Assembly (NCBI GenBank): GCA_017430365.1
Contig: JAFRNC010000001.1
Location: 62,001-126,000, forward strand
Reading direction: 5' to 3'
DNA: 64,000 nucleotides
Origin: Bacteroidales bacterium
GTDB lineage: Bacteria; Bacteroidota; Bacteroidia; Bacteroidales; UBA932
The translations under genes and the position numbers were made by a program. The stretch's first letter is position 1. Each line of letters begins with the position of its first letter. Shown in pieces: positions 9,301 through 18,755 of this stretch. The notes under the pieces are model-generated. The model made no database searches, was not told the origin of the DNA, and saw only the letters and a program-made list of their open reading frames with translations.

Positions 9301-10113
9301 GAGGCTATTGAGAATCCCCTGGTACTGCTTCCGGTTTTCCCCGGAACAAACTGCGATTACGACACCGCCGCAGCGTTCCGAGCCGCGGGTGCCCATGTCA
9401 GGTTCTCAGTTTTCCGCAATCTTACCGAGCAGGATGTGCTCGACTCTATCGAAGCGCTCTGCCGCGATTTGGACGAGTGCCAGATCCTGGCCCTGTCGGG
9501 CGGTTTCTCTTCGGGCGATGAGCCCGACGGCAGCGGCAAGTTCATAGCCAACGTGCTGGGCAATCCGAAGGTCGCCGCACGGGTTGAAGCCCTGCTCCGC
9601 CGCAAGGGACTGGTCCTGGGCATCTGCAACGGTTTCCAGGCCCTGGTCAAGAGCGGCCTCCTTCCTGACGGAAGGCTGGGTGTCTCGGAAGACGATCCCA
9701 CGCTCTTCCGCAACGACATCAACCGCCACATCTCGCAGCTTGTCACGACGGTAGTGTCTACAACCCGTTCTCCCTGGCTCTCCGGCTTCAAGGCTGGCGA
9801 ATTGCATACCGTGGCGGTCAGCCATGGCGAAGGCAAGTTCGTCGTGAATCCCGGACAGGCACGGCAGCTATTCGAGAACGGACAGGTAGCCTTCCGTTAC
9901 GCCGATCCCGCAACGGGTATGCCTACCATGGAATCGCCCTTCAATCCCAACGGATCTTCCTTCGCTATCGAGGGCGTAATCAGCCCCGACGGGCTTGTCC
10001 TCGGCAAGATGGGCCACTCCGAACGCGCCGGACGCGATCTCTACAGGAATATTCCTTCACCGGTCGGCGAATCGATTTTCACAAACGCAGTCAATTATTT
10101 CAGAAAAGCATAG
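6388..10113 (+). CDS. purL: Phosphoribosylformylglycinamidine synthase, single-chain
   Basis: Makes FGAM from FGAR, ATP and glutamine. At 1241 aa it is the large form with PurS-like N-terminus, two AIRS-like halves and a C-terminal class I glutamine amidotransferase. The glutaminase nucleophile is Cys1080 in LGICNGFQ, and the VSHGEGKF segment follows. KNETHNHPTEIEPFGGAATC is the ATP-binding hallmark of the first half. Spacing to purE is 7 nt and to purM 3 nt. Long antisense open frames here are shadows. Confidence 0.97.
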   Translation: MGSRRIFVEKKPAFRVEAESLRREFNENLSLDIRSLRLVNMYDLSGFSDSLLEQCRYTVFGERVSDTVVDSLDLAGRRYLAVEYIPGQFDQRASSALDCVHLIDPAAQVEIRSGRLLIFDDDFSETGLEAVRRYFINAVESREKDLSVIAGTEAAAVRPLAVLDGFTEMEEKDFAAFCRSWGLAMNTDDLRQVVLHFRGEGRNPTETELRILDTYWSDHCRHTTFTTHLTDIRVEDSFIRPALEADLRRLDEIRHELGRDAKPLCLMELATIGARYLKHKGVLDNQEQSEENNACSIVIDVDVNGNNEKWLLQFKNETHNHPTEIEPFGGAATCLGGAIRDPLSGRAYVYQAMRVTGAGDIWKPVSETMHGKLPQRMISRKAAAGYSSYGNQIGLATTHVREIFHPGYTAKRMEVGAVVGAVPVAQVVRERPQPGDVILLLGGRTGRDGIGGATGSSKGHTDASLTTCGSEVQKGNAPEERKLQRLFRRPDASHMIKKSNDFGAGGVSVAIGELADGLEIHLDRVPTKYSGLNAMELSISESQERMAVVIAAADRSAFEECCAQENIEVTYVADVTGSGRMQIFNGADLVADLPRSFIDSAGARHYAKATILPVTDCDPFTISVEGDTTGQRLRNLLAKPNVLSQKGLIEMFDSTIGSSTVLMPFGGRWQDTETQVSVQKLPVSGETDTASMMAFGYNPDLATWSPYHSAAYAVVEACTKVAAAGGDWSTMRFSYQEYFERMTSDPHTWGKPLSALLGALRMQVELGLPSIGGKDSMSGTFEQIHVPPTLIAFGITPVKASRVISPEFKHAGNRIYLLRHIPLADHMPDTDALKQLWSYVHRQIESGIVVSAWSLGFGGAGEGLAKMAFGNRLGFDVQLPEDDLYRLGYGSILVESTGELDALFALPIGRVTDGADGCVSLNGERMELSALRDACYSRFDEVYPEKTPCPADPVPEFAGCSCSEPAPSYPGEAIENPLVLLPVFPGTNCDYDTAAAFRAAGAHVRFSVFRNLTEQDVLDSIEALCRDLDECQILALSGGFSSGDEPDGSGKFIANVLGNPKVAARVEALLRRKGLVLGICNGFQALVKSGLLPDGRLGVSEDDPTLFRNDINRHISQLVTTVVSTTRSPWLSGFKAGELHTVAVSHGEGKFVVNPGQARQLFENGQVAFRYADPATGMPTMESPFNPNGSSFAIEGVISPDGLVLGKMGHSERAGRDLYRNIPSPVGESIFTNAVNYFRKA

Positions 10114-10116
10114 ATC

Positions 10117-11148
10117 ATGGCAGTCAATTACGAAAAAGCAGGCGTCAATCTGGAAGCGGGATACGAAGTGGTCAGGCGCATCAAGCAGCATGTGGCCTCC
10201 ACCAACCGTCCCGGAGTCATGGGCGGGATAGGCTCGTTCGGAGGAATGTTCGACCTCTCGTCACTGGGATATCGCGAACCCGTGCTGGTAAGCGGTACCG
10301 ACGGGGTCGGTACGAAGCTCAAGATTGCATTCGCAATGGACAAACACGACACGATCGGCATCGACGCTGTCGCGATGTGCGTCAACGACGTACTCGCCCA
10401 GGGTGCCGAGCCTCTCTTCTTCCTCGACTATGTGGCGCTCGGACACAACATTCCCGAAAAGGTCGAGGCCATCGTCAGCGGAGTGGCGGAAGGATGCCGC
10501 CAGGCCGGCTGCGCCCTCGTAGGCGGCGAGACCGCCGAGATGCCGGGAATGTACGGTAACGGAGAATATGACATCGCGGGATTCACCACCGGCGTGGTCG
10601 AGAAAAGCAGGCTGATCGACGGCTCCAAGGTTGCCGTAGGGGACGTGCTTGTAGGCATAGCCTCCAGCGGCGTCCATTCCAACGGATTCAGCCTGGTGCG
10701 CAAGATAGTCGCAGATGCTGGACTTTCGCTGGACGAGAGGCGTCCCGAACTGGGCGGCGCCGTGCTTGGGGAAGTGTTGCTGACTCCGACCAATATCTAC
10801 GTCAAGGAAGTGCTGGAGGTAATCCGCAACTGCGACGTTCACGGGGTTGCGCATATTACCGGCGGCGGATTCGACGAGAATATCCCCCGCATCCTCCGAC
10901 CCGGCCAGGGAATCGAGATCCGTGAAGGGAGCTGGGAGATACTGCCCGTATTCAAGGCCCTCGAGAAATGGGGATGCATTCCGCACCGCGAAATGTTCAA
11001 CATCTTCAACATGGGTGTCGGAATGGTACTGGCGCTCGACGCTTCTGAAGTCGAAACAGCCGTCGCCATTCTCTCCAAGGCCGGAAGGAAAGCGTCCGTC
11101 ATCGGCAGTGTCACCGGAACCGAGGGCGTCAACATCATCATGCAATGA
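10117..11148 (+). CDS. purM: Phosphoribosylformylglycinamidine cyclo-ligase
   Basis: Closes the imidazole ring, giving AIR. The 343-aa protein contains [21 protein letters not shown]-type sequence ([25 protein letters not shown]) and [11 protein letters not shown], the conserved PurM blocks. The stop overlaps the purN start by 4 nt (ATGA), indicating translational coupling. Confidence 0.97.
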   Translation: MAVNYEKAGVNLEAGYEVVRRIKQHVASTNRPGVMGGIGSFGGMFDLSSLGYREPVLVSGTDGVGTKLKIAFAMDKHDTIGIDAVAMCVNDVLAQGAEPLFFLDYVALGHNIPEKVEAIVSGVAEGCRQAGCALVGGETAEMPGMYGNGEYDIAGFTTGVVEKSRLIDGSKVAVGDVLVGIASSGVHSNGFSLVRKIVADAGLSLDERRPELGGAVLGEVLLTPTNIYVKEVLEVIRNCDVHGVAHITGGGFDENIPRILRPGQGIEIREGSWEILPVFKALEKWGCIPHREMFNIFNMGVGMVLALDASEVETAVAILSKAGRKASVIGSVTGTEGVNIIMQ

Positions 11149-11705
11149 AACGCCTGGCAGTTTTCGCGAGCGGATCGGGCACCAATTTCGAGGCCATAGC
11201 GCAGGCGTGCGTGGACGGTCGCCTCGATGCCCGAATAGCACTGCTGGTATGCGACGTGCCCGGTGCGAAAGTGCTTGAGCGAGGAGAGCGTTTCGGCGTC
11301 GATACTTTCTGCTTCAGGCCCAAGTCATACGCCTGCAAGGCCGATTTCGAAACCGAGATCGCCGATCGGCTCGATGCGCTGGGCGTCGACCTGGTATGCC
11401 TGGCCGGCTACATGCGGATTATCGGACCGGTGCTCCTCGAGCGATACGGCGGCCGCATCATAAACATCCATCCATCGCTGCTGCCCGCATTCAAGGGGGC
11501 GCACGCGGTTGAAGACGCAGTGGCATACGGCGTGAAAGTCTACGGCATCACCATCCACTGGGTGGATGCCACCCTCGACGGGGGGCGTATCATCGCCCAG
11601 GAGGCATTCCCGTATGAAGGGAACGACCCCGGAGAGGTTCACCGCATCGGACAGAAAATCGAACATCGTCTCTATGTTGAGACCATAGACAAGTTATTGA
11701 AATGA
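11145..11705 (+). CDS. purN: Phosphoribosylglycinamide formyltransferase
   Basis: Transfers formyl from 10-formyl-THF to GAR. The 186-aa protein has [12 protein letters not shown] at the N-terminus and the catalytic region MRIIGPVLL...[15 protein letters not shown] with the conserved Asn and His. It overlaps purM and purH by 4 nt each. It is the folate-dependent enzyme; the formate-dependent PurT is not seen. Confidence 0.97.
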   Translation: MKRLAVFASGSGTNFEAIAQACVDGRLDARIALLVCDVPGAKVLERGERFGVDTFCFRPKSYACKADFETEIADRLDALGVDLVCLAGYMRIIGPVLLERYGGRIINIHPSLLPAFKGAHAVEDAVAYGVKVYGITIHWVDATLDGGRIIAQEAFPYEGNDPGEVHRIGQKIEHRLYVETIDKLLK

Positions 11706-13234
11706 GAGCATTGATCAGCGTAAGCGACAAGACCGGCGTGGCGGCTTTCGCCGCGGCGCTTACCCGGCTAGGCTGGGAGATAATCGCAACGGGCGGGACG
11801 CAGCGCCTGCTGGAGAATGAGGGGGTAAGGACAATCGGCATCAGCGAGGTGACGGGATTCCCCGAAATCTGCGAAGGAAGAGTGAAGACCCTGCATCCCA
11901 AGGTACACGGCGCACTGCTGGCGCGTCGCGACCTGCCGGCCCATCTGGAGGCACTCCGTGAGAACGGCATCGAATTCATAGACATGGTCTGCGTCAATCT
12001 CTACCCATTCGCCGCCACGATCGCCCGTGAAGGGGTGACGATGGAGGAGGCAGTCGAGAATATCGACATCGGCGGCCCGTCCATGCTGCGCAGCGCCGCT
12101 AAGAACTGGCGCGATGTAACGGTTGTGTGTGATCCCGGAGACTATGGCAGGGTCATCGACGAGATAAGCCATAATGGCAACACTGCGCCGGAGACACGCC
12201 TGGAACTCTCGGCCAAGGCCTATACCCATACGGCTCAGTACGATACGATGATCGCCCGCTACATGAGGGCGCAGGCAGGCCTGCCCGAGAAACTCTTCCT
12301 GGAATACGATCTCAAGCAGCCTCTCCGCTACGGTGAGAACCCTCACCAGGAGGCGCGTTTCTTCGCAGCGAAGGAGCCCGAGCCGTACTCTCTGGCTTTC
12401 GCCCGTCAGATCCAGGGCAAGGAGATGTCCTACAACAATATCCAGGACGCCAATGCCGCTCTCAATATAGTCCGGGACTTTGCCGACAGGCCGTTCTGTG
12501 TCGCCCTCAAGCACATGAATCCCTGCGGCGCCGCAGTGGGGGAGACCATCGAAGAGGCATGGCAGTCGGCATACGAGGCTGACAAGGTCAGTATATATGG
12601 CGGCATCGTGGCGGTTAACCGTGAACTGACCGCTCCGGTGGCTCAGGGGATGAAACCGATTTTCCTTGAGATCGTAATAGCTCCGTCGTTTTCGCCCGAG
12701 GCCCTCGAGATACTCTCGACCAAGAAGAACCTGCGGGTGCTCCAGGTCGAGATGGCTCCAGTGAAGAAGGCTCCGATGCAGTATGTGGGTGTGAACGGTG
12801 GAATGCTGGTGCAGCAGCTCGACACCGCTGTCGAGAAGATCTCAGCGGAGATGTGCGTGACGAAGGTCAGACCTACGGAGGCGCAGCTCAGCGACATGGA
12901 CTTCGGCTGGCGTATTGTCAAGCACGTGAAATCCAATGCCATCGCGGTGGTGCGTGACGGCCATACCGTGGGTGTCGGTGCTGGGCAGATGAACCGCGTG
13001 GGATCGGCCGAGATAGCCTTGAAAGAGGCTCACGCGGCTGGTTTCACTTCAGGCCTTGTCCTGGCGTCCGACGGTTTCCTGCCCTTCGGCGACACGGTCG
13101 CACTTGCGGCGAAATACGGGGTGACGGCCATCGTGCAGCCAGGTGGCAGCATCCGCGACGAGGAATCCGTCGCCGCCGCCGATGAACTCGGCATCACGAT
13201 GCTCTTCACCGGCGTCCGGCATTTCAAACACTGA
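11702..13234 (+). CDS. purH: AICAR transformylase / IMP cyclohydrolase
   Basis: Bifunctional last two steps to IMP. The 510-aa protein starts with the MGS-like cyclohydrolase domain (ALISVSDKTGV; ATGGTQRLL; TLHPKVHGALLARRD) and continues with the AICAR formyltransferase domain, including KHMNPCGAA near residue 270, where Lys and His act in catalysis. Length is normal. It overlaps purN by 4 nt, and purD follows after 21 nt. Confidence 0.97.
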   Translation: MRALISVSDKTGVAAFAAALTRLGWEIIATGGTQRLLENEGVRTIGISEVTGFPEICEGRVKTLHPKVHGALLARRDLPAHLEALRENGIEFIDMVCVNLYPFAATIAREGVTMEEAVENIDIGGPSMLRSAAKNWRDVTVVCDPGDYGRVIDEISHNGNTAPETRLELSAKAYTHTAQYDTMIARYMRAQAGLPEKLFLEYDLKQPLRYGENPHQEARFFAAKEPEPYSLAFARQIQGKEMSYNNIQDANAALNIVRDFADRPFCVALKHMNPCGAAVGETIEEAWQSAYEADKVSIYGGIVAVNRELTAPVAQGMKPIFLEIVIAPSFSPEALEILSTKKNLRVLQVEMAPVKKAPMQYVGVNGGMLVQQLDTAVEKISAEMCVTKVRPTEAQLSDMDFGWRIVKHVKSNAIAVVRDGHTVGVGAGQMNRVGSAEIALKEAHAAGFTSGLVLASDGFLPFGDTVALAAKYGVTAIVQPGGSIRDEESVAAADELGITMLFTGVRHFKH

Positions 13235-13255
13235 CCTTACCGTATGACGTAAGAT

Positions 13256-14533
13256 ATGAAAAAGACAGTTTTAGTAGTTGGCGGAGGCGGGCGAGAGCAC
13301 GCCATCGTGGATGCGCTGAGCCGCTCGCCACAGGTTTCTAAGATTTATTGCGCTCCCGGCAATGCGGGGATCGCGGAGCAGGCGGAATGTGTGCCGCTTA
13401 AAGATACGGATGTCGACGGATTGCTGGCGTTTGCGCAGCAGAATGCGGTAGACCTGACGGTCGTGGGGCCGGAGGCGGCCCTGGCGGAGGGAATCGTCGA
13501 CAGGTTCCGTGCGGCAGGGCTGAAGATATTCGGCCATACACAGGCCGCGACTGCCATCGAATCGAGCAAGGAGTTCGCCAAGCGGCTTATGGCCGGTGCC
13601 GGAGTGCCTACTGCGGCCTACCGTTCTTTTACCGTATATGAGGAGGCTTTGGCTTATGTCCGTACCGGATCATTCCCTACGGTCATAAAATACGACGGCC
13701 TCGCCGCAGGCAAGGGTGTGGTCGTCGCCCCGGACCTGGAGGCTGCCGAGGCGGCTCTGCGCGACATGCTGCTTGACGCCCGATACGGTGAAGGGAAGGT
13801 GGTCATCGAAGAGTTCCTCACAGGTCCCGAATTTTCGCTGATGGCCTTCGTAAGCGGCCGGCAGGTCCGGCCGATGGTAGCCGCGCAGGACCACAAGCGC
13901 GCTTTCGACGGTGACGCCGGCCCCAACACGGGCGGAATGGGCGCATACACCGAGTCGTTCGCTACCGGAAAAAGCGGATTGTCATTCATCTCCGATGAAG
14001 AGTATGACTTTGCCGTTGACAATATACTCCAGCCGGTGGCCGATGCCATGGCCGATGCCGGGACTCCTCTTTCCGGGGTGCTGTACGGCGGCCTGATGAA
14101 GACTCCTGCCGGTATAAAGGTGATCGAGTTCAATGCCCGGTTCGGCGATCCTGAGACCGAGGTCGTGCTTCCGCGCTTCGGGAGTGACATCTATTCAGTG
14201 TTCGAGGCTGTAGCGGAAGGTTCTACGATTCCCGGAATCAGCTGGAGAGACGAATCCGTCATGGGTGTGGTGATGGCATCCAAGGGCTATCCCGGGAGTT
14301 ATTCGAAGGGAGCGCCCATTGCCGTGGCTCCCGGATTTTCAGAAAGTATCTGCCATATGGGTACGAAACGCGCCGCTGACGGCGGACTGGTGACATCGGG
14401 CGGCCGCGTCCTGATGGTTGTATCATCGGCCCCGACGATGGCGGAAGCGTCCCGCCGCTGCTACGCCGGCGTGTCGCAGGTCGCCTGCGACAACCTCTTC
14501 TATCGCCACGATATAGCAAAATATGTTTTATAA
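13256..14533 (+). CDS. purD: Phosphoribosylamine-glycine ligase
   Basis: ATP-grasp ligase making GAR from phosphoribosylamine and glycine. The 425-aa protein begins with VLVVGGGGREHAI, has the ATP-grasp segment TVIKYDGLAAGKGVVVA and QDHKRAFDGDAGPNTGGMG, and EFNARFGDPE near residue 290. It sits between purH and folD (3-nt gap), so formyl-folate supply and use are in one transcript. purF, purC, purK and purB are not in this window. Confidence 0.97.
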   Translation: MKKTVLVVGGGGREHAIVDALSRSPQVSKIYCAPGNAGIAEQAECVPLKDTDVDGLLAFAQQNAVDLTVVGPEAALAEGIVDRFRAAGLKIFGHTQAATAIESSKEFAKRLMAGAGVPTAAYRSFTVYEEALAYVRTGSFPTVIKYDGLAAGKGVVVAPDLEAAEAALRDMLLDARYGEGKVVIEEFLTGPEFSLMAFVSGRQVRPMVAAQDHKRAFDGDAGPNTGGMGAYTESFATGKSGLSFISDEEYDFAVDNILQPVADAMADAGTPLSGVLYGGLMKTPAGIKVIEFNARFGDPETEVVLPRFGSDIYSVFEAVAEGSTIPGISWRDESVMGVVMASKGYPGSYSKGAPIAVAPGFSESICHMGTKRAADGGLVTSGGRVLMVVSSAPTMAEASRRCYAGVSQVACDNLFYRHDIAKYVL

Positions 14534-14536
14534 ACC

Positions 14537-15385
14537 ATGGGAAGTATAATAGACGGAAAAGCCATTTCCACCGCATTGTATGAAGAGATGCGGCAGGAAG
14601 TCGAACAGTTTGACAAGCAGTACGGGCGCAGGCCCGGCCTTACGGTCATCATCGTGGGCGAAGACCCTGCCAGCCAGGTCTATGTCCGCAACAAGGAGAT
14701 AAACGCCAGAAAGGTCGGACTCGTGTCGGAAGTTATCCGCATGCCTGAGGAAACCACTCAGGATGAACTGCTCGAGGTCATTGCACGGCTCAACGCCGAC
14801 ACGGCCGTGGACGGCATCCTGGTGCAGCTGCCCGTGCCCAGACACATCGACAAGGATACGGTTATCGCCGCAGTCGCTCCCGACAAGGACGTGGACGGCT
14901 TCTTCGGCATGAAGTCGGGATTTACCATGAAGCAGGGATATGTGGCGCCCTGCACGCCCAGAGCATGCATACATCTGATCAAAACCACAGGTGAGGCCAT
15001 AGAAGGCAAGCACGCTCTCGTCGTCGGCAGGGGAGAACTGGTGGGCAAGCCGGTGGCCACGCTGCTCCTGAACGAGAACGCGACGGTAACCATCGCACAT
15101 TCGCGCACCCGCAACCTTGGCGAAATCGCCCGCACGGCCGACATCATCATCGCCGCGGTAGGGCGTCCGAACATAATCACCGGAGACATGGTCAAGCCTG
15201 GCGCAATCCTGATCGACGTCGGCATCAACCGCGGCGTGGACGGCAAGCTCTGCGGCGACATAGACTTCGCGTCGGCAGCCGAAAAAGCAGGATGGATCAC
15301 GCCCGTCCCCGGCGGCGTCGGTCCGATGACCATCGCCATGCTGATCCGCAATACGCTGGACTGCTATCTTGGACACGTGAGCTAA
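14537..15385 (+). CDS. folD: Methylene-THF dehydrogenase / methenyl-THF cyclohydrolase
   Basis: Bifunctional enzyme producing 10-formyl-THF, the donor used by PurN and PurH encoded just upstream. The 282-aa protein has the catalytic YVRNKE motif (Tyr and Lys), QLPVPRHID, DVDGF and the NADP site VVGRGELVGKPVA; the usual PGGVGPMT block is near the C-terminus. It is the last gene of the operon and is followed by a strong terminator. Confidence 0.96.
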   Translation: MGSIIDGKAISTALYEEMRQEVEQFDKQYGRRPGLTVIIVGEDPASQVYVRNKEINARKVGLVSEVIRMPEETTQDELLEVIARLNADTAVDGILVQLPVPRHIDKDTVIAAVAPDKDVDGFFGMKSGFTMKQGYVAPCTPRACIHLIKTTGEAIEGKHALVVGRGELVGKPVATLLLNENATVTIAHSRTRNLGEIARTADIIIAAVGRPNIITGDMVKPGAILIDVGINRGVDGKLCGDIDFASAAEKAGWITPVPGGVGPMTIAMLIRNTLDCYLGHVS

Positions 15386-15406
15386 TCTCTTCCGTACCTT
15401 GGCACA

Positions 15407-15449
15407 CAAGCCCGTTGCCGCCTGGCCGGCAACGGGCTTGTTGTTTTTT
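15407..15449 (+). terminator. Intrinsic terminator after the purine operon
   Basis: A 14-bp perfect stem (15407-15420 with 15427-15440, AAGCCCGTTGCCG core) and 6-nt loop, followed by TTGTTTTTT. Confidence 0.9.
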
Positions 15450-15462
15450 CACTTTATTTTGC

Positions 15463-15470
15463 TATCTTTG
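15463..15470 (+). promoter_or_regulatory. -7 box for the transporter operon
   Basis: TATCTTTG, 45 nt upstream of the transporter start and just after the folD terminator; no clean -33 TTG. Confidence 0.6.
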
Positions 15471-15515
15471 TAAAATGCTGAAAAAGGCAATTATTTATTT
15501 AATATACTCAAGCCT

Positions 15516-17222
15516 ATGAGAATGCTATCTTTCATCTCTGATCTCTGGAACAACAACGCCACCCTGGTGTTGCTGGTACTTATCCTGATCATCGTCGCAG
15601 TTTTCGTCGTCTACTATCTCAAGAAGGCGAAGGAACACCCGAAGGGACTGATCGCAGCCGCCCTCAGCAATATGGGCGAGCGCTTCGGCTACTACATCAT
15701 GAATGCGGTGCTGCTGCTGTTCCTCGTTTCGAAGTTCGGACTTCCCGACGGTACGGCAGGCCTTATCTATTCGTTCTTCTATTTCGGCATCTACATCCTC
15801 GCCCTGGTCGGCGGTCTGATTGCCGACAAGACGCAGAACTACAACAGGACTATCCAGATCGGCCTCTTCATCATGGCAGCCGGCTACGTGGCGCTGGCCA
15901 TCCCGCTCTTCAGCAAGGTCGGCGGCCTCGTGGCGGACGGCAACGGCGGATGGTGGGGCATCCTGATCTTCACCTGTGTCGCCCTGCTCTGCATCGCCTT
16001 CGGTAACGGCCTCTTCAAGGGCAACCTCCAGGCGCTGGTCGGCAAACTCTACGATGAATTCGAGGAAGAGGAAGCCAAGAAGGGCCCCGAGGCCCTCAAG
16101 ATCGCCAAGGACAAGCGCGACTCCGGCTTCCAGATCTTCTATGTCTTCATCAACATCGGCGGCGTCATCGCCCCCTTCATCGCTCCGATGCTCCGCAAAT
16201 GGTGGCTGTCCCGCAGCAATTTCATCTACAATGCCGACATGGCCGGCCTGTGCCACAAGTTCATCGGCGGTGAGACCTCTATCGTGGAGACCCAGAAATT
16301 CATAGAGACAAGCGCCGCTTCGGTAACCGATCCTTCCATCCTGGCCAATCCGGCCCAGTTCTGCTCCGACTACGTGCAGGTGTTCAATACCGGTATCCAC
16401 TGGGCGTTCATCGTATCGGCCGTCGCAATGGTCACTTCCCTGATCATCTTCCTGGCCACCAAGCACAAGTTCCCGCAGCCCGGAAAGAAGGTCGCCGCCC
16501 AGAGCGTCGAATATACCGCCGAAGAGAAGCAGGCAATGGCGAAAGAGATCAAGCAGCGTATGGCCGCCCTCTTCGCAGTCCTCGGCATCGCCATCTTCTT
16601 CTGGCTTTCGTTCCACCAGAACGGCCAGTCGCTCATGGTCTTCGCCCGTGACTTCGTTAACTCCGACAAGATCGCTCCCGAGATTTCACAGGCTCTGAAT
16701 CCGCTTTATGTGATCATCCTGACCCCTATAGTGATGGCCATTTTCGCAGGCTTCGCCCGCAGGGGCAAACCGGTCTCCACTCCCCGGAAGATCTCGCTCG
16801 GCATGCTTATCGCCGGCCTGGCATATCTCTTCCTGGTGATCCTCTCCGTAGCCAACCACTATCCGTCCGGCAACGCTTTCCGTGCCATGGACTCCACGCA
16901 GATGGCCGCGGCAGGCCTTGCGAAATCGGGCTACTGGGTGATGTTCGTTATCTATTTCTTCCTGACCGTAGCGGAACTCCTCATCTCGCCTCTTGGCCTG
17001 AGCTTCGTCTCGAAGGTGGCCCCGAAGCATATGGTGGGTCTCTGCCAGGGCCTCTGGCTCGGCGCCACGGCAATCGGCAACCTCTTCATCTTCGTCGGCC
17101 CGATCATGCTCAACAAATGGCCGATCTGGAAGTGCTGGACCGTGTTCCTGGTCATCTGCCTCGTCTCGATGTCCATCATGCTCGGCATGGTGAAGTGGCT
17201 CGAGAAGGTCACGAAGGACTAA
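15516..17222 (+). CDS. POT/PTR2-family proton-coupled peptide transporter
   Basis: Inner-membrane symporter of the major facilitator superfamily, probably importing di- or tripeptides. The 568-aa protein has about 12-14 hydrophobic segments and the family motif GERFGYY near residue 53 (ExxERFxYY). An extra N-terminal membrane segment (about residues 16-36) precedes the canonical first helix, and a hydrophilic stretch with charged residues (about 180-210) separates early helices. Start at 15516; an ATG two codons later is possible. It heads a group with hprA-like, lemA and DUF2207 genes with gaps of 11-16 nt. Substrate is inferred from family. Confidence 0.9.
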   Translation: MRMLSFISDLWNNNATLVLLVLILIIVAVFVVYYLKKAKEHPKGLIAAALSNMGERFGYYIMNAVLLLFLVSKFGLPDGTAGLIYSFFYFGIYILALVGGLIADKTQNYNRTIQIGLFIMAAGYVALAIPLFSKVGGLVADGNGGWWGILIFTCVALLCIAFGNGLFKGNLQALVGKLYDEFEEEEAKKGPEALKIAKDKRDSGFQIFYVFINIGGVIAPFIAPMLRKWWLSRSNFIYNADMAGLCHKFIGGETSIVETQKFIETSAASVTDPSILANPAQFCSDYVQVFNTGIHWAFIVSAVAMVTSLIIFLATKHKFPQPGKKVAAQSVEYTAEEKQAMAKEIKQRMAALFAVLGIAIFFWLSFHQNGQSLMVFARDFVNSDKIAPEISQALNPLYVIILTPIVMAIFAGFARRGKPVSTPRKISLGMLIAGLAYLFLVILSVANHYPSGNAFRAMDSTQMAAAGLAKSGYWVMFVIYFFLTVAELLISPLGLSFVSKVAPKHMVGLCQGLWLGATAIGNLFIFVGPIMLNKWPIWKCWTVFLVICLVSMSIMLGMVKWLEKVTKD

Positions 17223-17238
17223 ACATCTCTTTTCAGCC

Positions 17239-18183
17239 ATGCTGAAAATCGTTTTTCTGGATGCGCAGACGCTGGGGAGCGACATCTCCCTGGCGCCTGT
17301 CGTGTCATTGGGCGAATATGTCTCCTATCCTTTCACCAGGCCTGAAGAAGTGTTCGAACGCATCAAGGGCTTCGACGTGGTGATAACCAACAAGGTGTGG
17401 ATGGGGAAGGAGCAGATCGATTCCAGCCCGGACCTCAAACTCATCTGCGTGGCGGCAACCGGAACCAACAACGTAGATACCGCTTACGCCGCTTCGAAGG
17501 GAATCCACGTGAAGAACGCAGTGGATTATTCCACCGAAAGCGTTACGCAGGTCACCTGGATGCACATCCTGAACCTGGTGGGCAAGGCCGCATATTTCGA
17601 CGGCTACGTGAAGGACGGCTCCTACAGCGGGAGCGGATGCTTCACCAACGCGGCAGTCCCGTTCTTCGAACTCAGGGGCAAGACGTTCGGTACGGTCGGC
17701 CTTGGAAATATCGGCTCCCGCGTGGCGGGCATAGCTCGCGCATTCGGAATGGATGTCATCTACTACCCGACATCCGGCAAGCCGCATTCCGACATCTACG
17801 AGGCTGACACGGACCTGCGGAGTTTCCTCTCGCGCTGCGACGTTGTGTCGGTGCATTGCCCTCTGAACGAGCGTACCAAAGGCCTTATCGGCTATGGGGA
17901 GCTTTCGCAGATGAAGCGCGGCTCGGTCATAGTCAATATGGGCCGCGGCGGCATCATCGTCGAAAGCGACCTGGCAAGGGCCCTGGATGAAGGACTGATC
18001 GCAGGAGCCGCCGCAGACGTTTTCACCAGTGAACCGATGCCGTCCGACCATCCCTTCCTCAAACTCCGCCATCCCGAACGCCTGCAGCTCACCCCGCATA
18101 TAGGCTGGGCGAGCAGGGAGGCCCGCATCTGCCTGGTCGGCAAGATTGCGGAGAATATTGTCAAGACATTTGAAAATTCATAA
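17239..18183 (+). CDS. D-2-hydroxyacid dehydrogenase (glycerate/hydroxypyruvate type)
   Basis: NAD-dependent oxidoreductase of the D-isomer 2-hydroxyacid dehydrogenase family. The 314-aa protein has VAATGTNNVD near residue 75, the Rossmann motif GTVGLGNIGSR near 152-162, and the conserved Arg (NMGRGG region), Glu and His (TPHIGWASREAR) of the active site. The closest functional type I recognise is glycerate dehydrogenase (HprA), but the substrate cannot be fixed from sequence. 16 nt after the transporter gene. Confidence 0.88.
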   Translation: MLKIVFLDAQTLGSDISLAPVVSLGEYVSYPFTRPEEVFERIKGFDVVITNKVWMGKEQIDSSPDLKLICVAATGTNNVDTAYAASKGIHVKNAVDYSTESVTQVTWMHILNLVGKAAYFDGYVKDGSYSGSGCFTNAAVPFFELRGKTFGTVGLGNIGSRVAGIARAFGMDVIYYPTSGKPHSDIYEADTDLRSFLSRCDVVSVHCPLNERTKGLIGYGELSQMKRGSVIVNMGRGGIIVESDLARALDEGLIAGAAADVFTSEPMPSDHPFLKLRHPERLQLTPHIGWASREARICLVGKIAENIVKTFENS

Positions 18184-18195
18184 AACCATACAGTT

Positions 18196-18744
18196 ATGAC
18201 AGCGATTATTATTATTGCCATCATCGTGATCCTGGTGCTGTGGGTTATTTCCGTACAGCGGAAACTCGTCAAGCAAGAAGAGATCTGCAAGAATGGCCTC
18301 AGCCAGATCGGCGTCCAGCAGACCAACCGCTGGGATGCCCTCAAGGCCCTCATCGAATTGACCAAGGGCTACTCCGACTACGAGTACAAAACCATGACCG
18401 ACGTCATCGCCCAACGCCGTCCCATCACGGCCAACAGCTCCAGCGCCGACGCAAATGCACAGGAGAACCTCTTCACCCAGGCTATGTCGCACCTGAATGT
18501 CGTGGTCGAGAAGTATCCTGACCTGAAGGCCAACGAGAACTACGCAAAGACCATGGACAGCGTCAACACCTACACCAACCAGGTGAGGATGAGCCAGATG
18601 GTCTACAATGACTCCGTGACCAAGTTCAACCAGATCATCCGCCAGTTCCCCGACTCTGTCGTCGCTTCACTGTTCCACTTCACTCCCCGCGAATACCTGC
18701 AGGTGAACGAGCAGAAGACCGAAATCCCTTCGATGAAGATCTAA
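18196..18744 (+). CDS. lemA: LemA family membrane protein
   Basis: Small membrane protein with one N-terminal transmembrane helix (residues 3-20, rich in Ile) and a helical soluble domain with NRWDALKALIELTKGYSDYE and YNDSVTKFNQIIRQFP, typical of LemA. 182 aa is the usual length. Function in the family is poorly known. It is followed after 11 nt by a DUF2207 gene; lemA next to a DUF2207 or TPM-domain gene is a common pairing and suggests a shared membrane role. Confidence 0.93.
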   Translation: MTAIIIIAIIVILVLWVISVQRKLVKQEEICKNGLSQIGVQQTNRWDALKALIELTKGYSDYEYKTMTDVIAQRRPITANSSSADANAQENLFTQAMSHLNVVVEKYPDLKANENYAKTMDSVNTYTNQVRMSQMVYNDSVTKFNQIIRQFPDSVVASLFHFTPREYLQVNEQKTEIPSMKI

Positions 18745-18755
18745 TTCCCGTTCCC

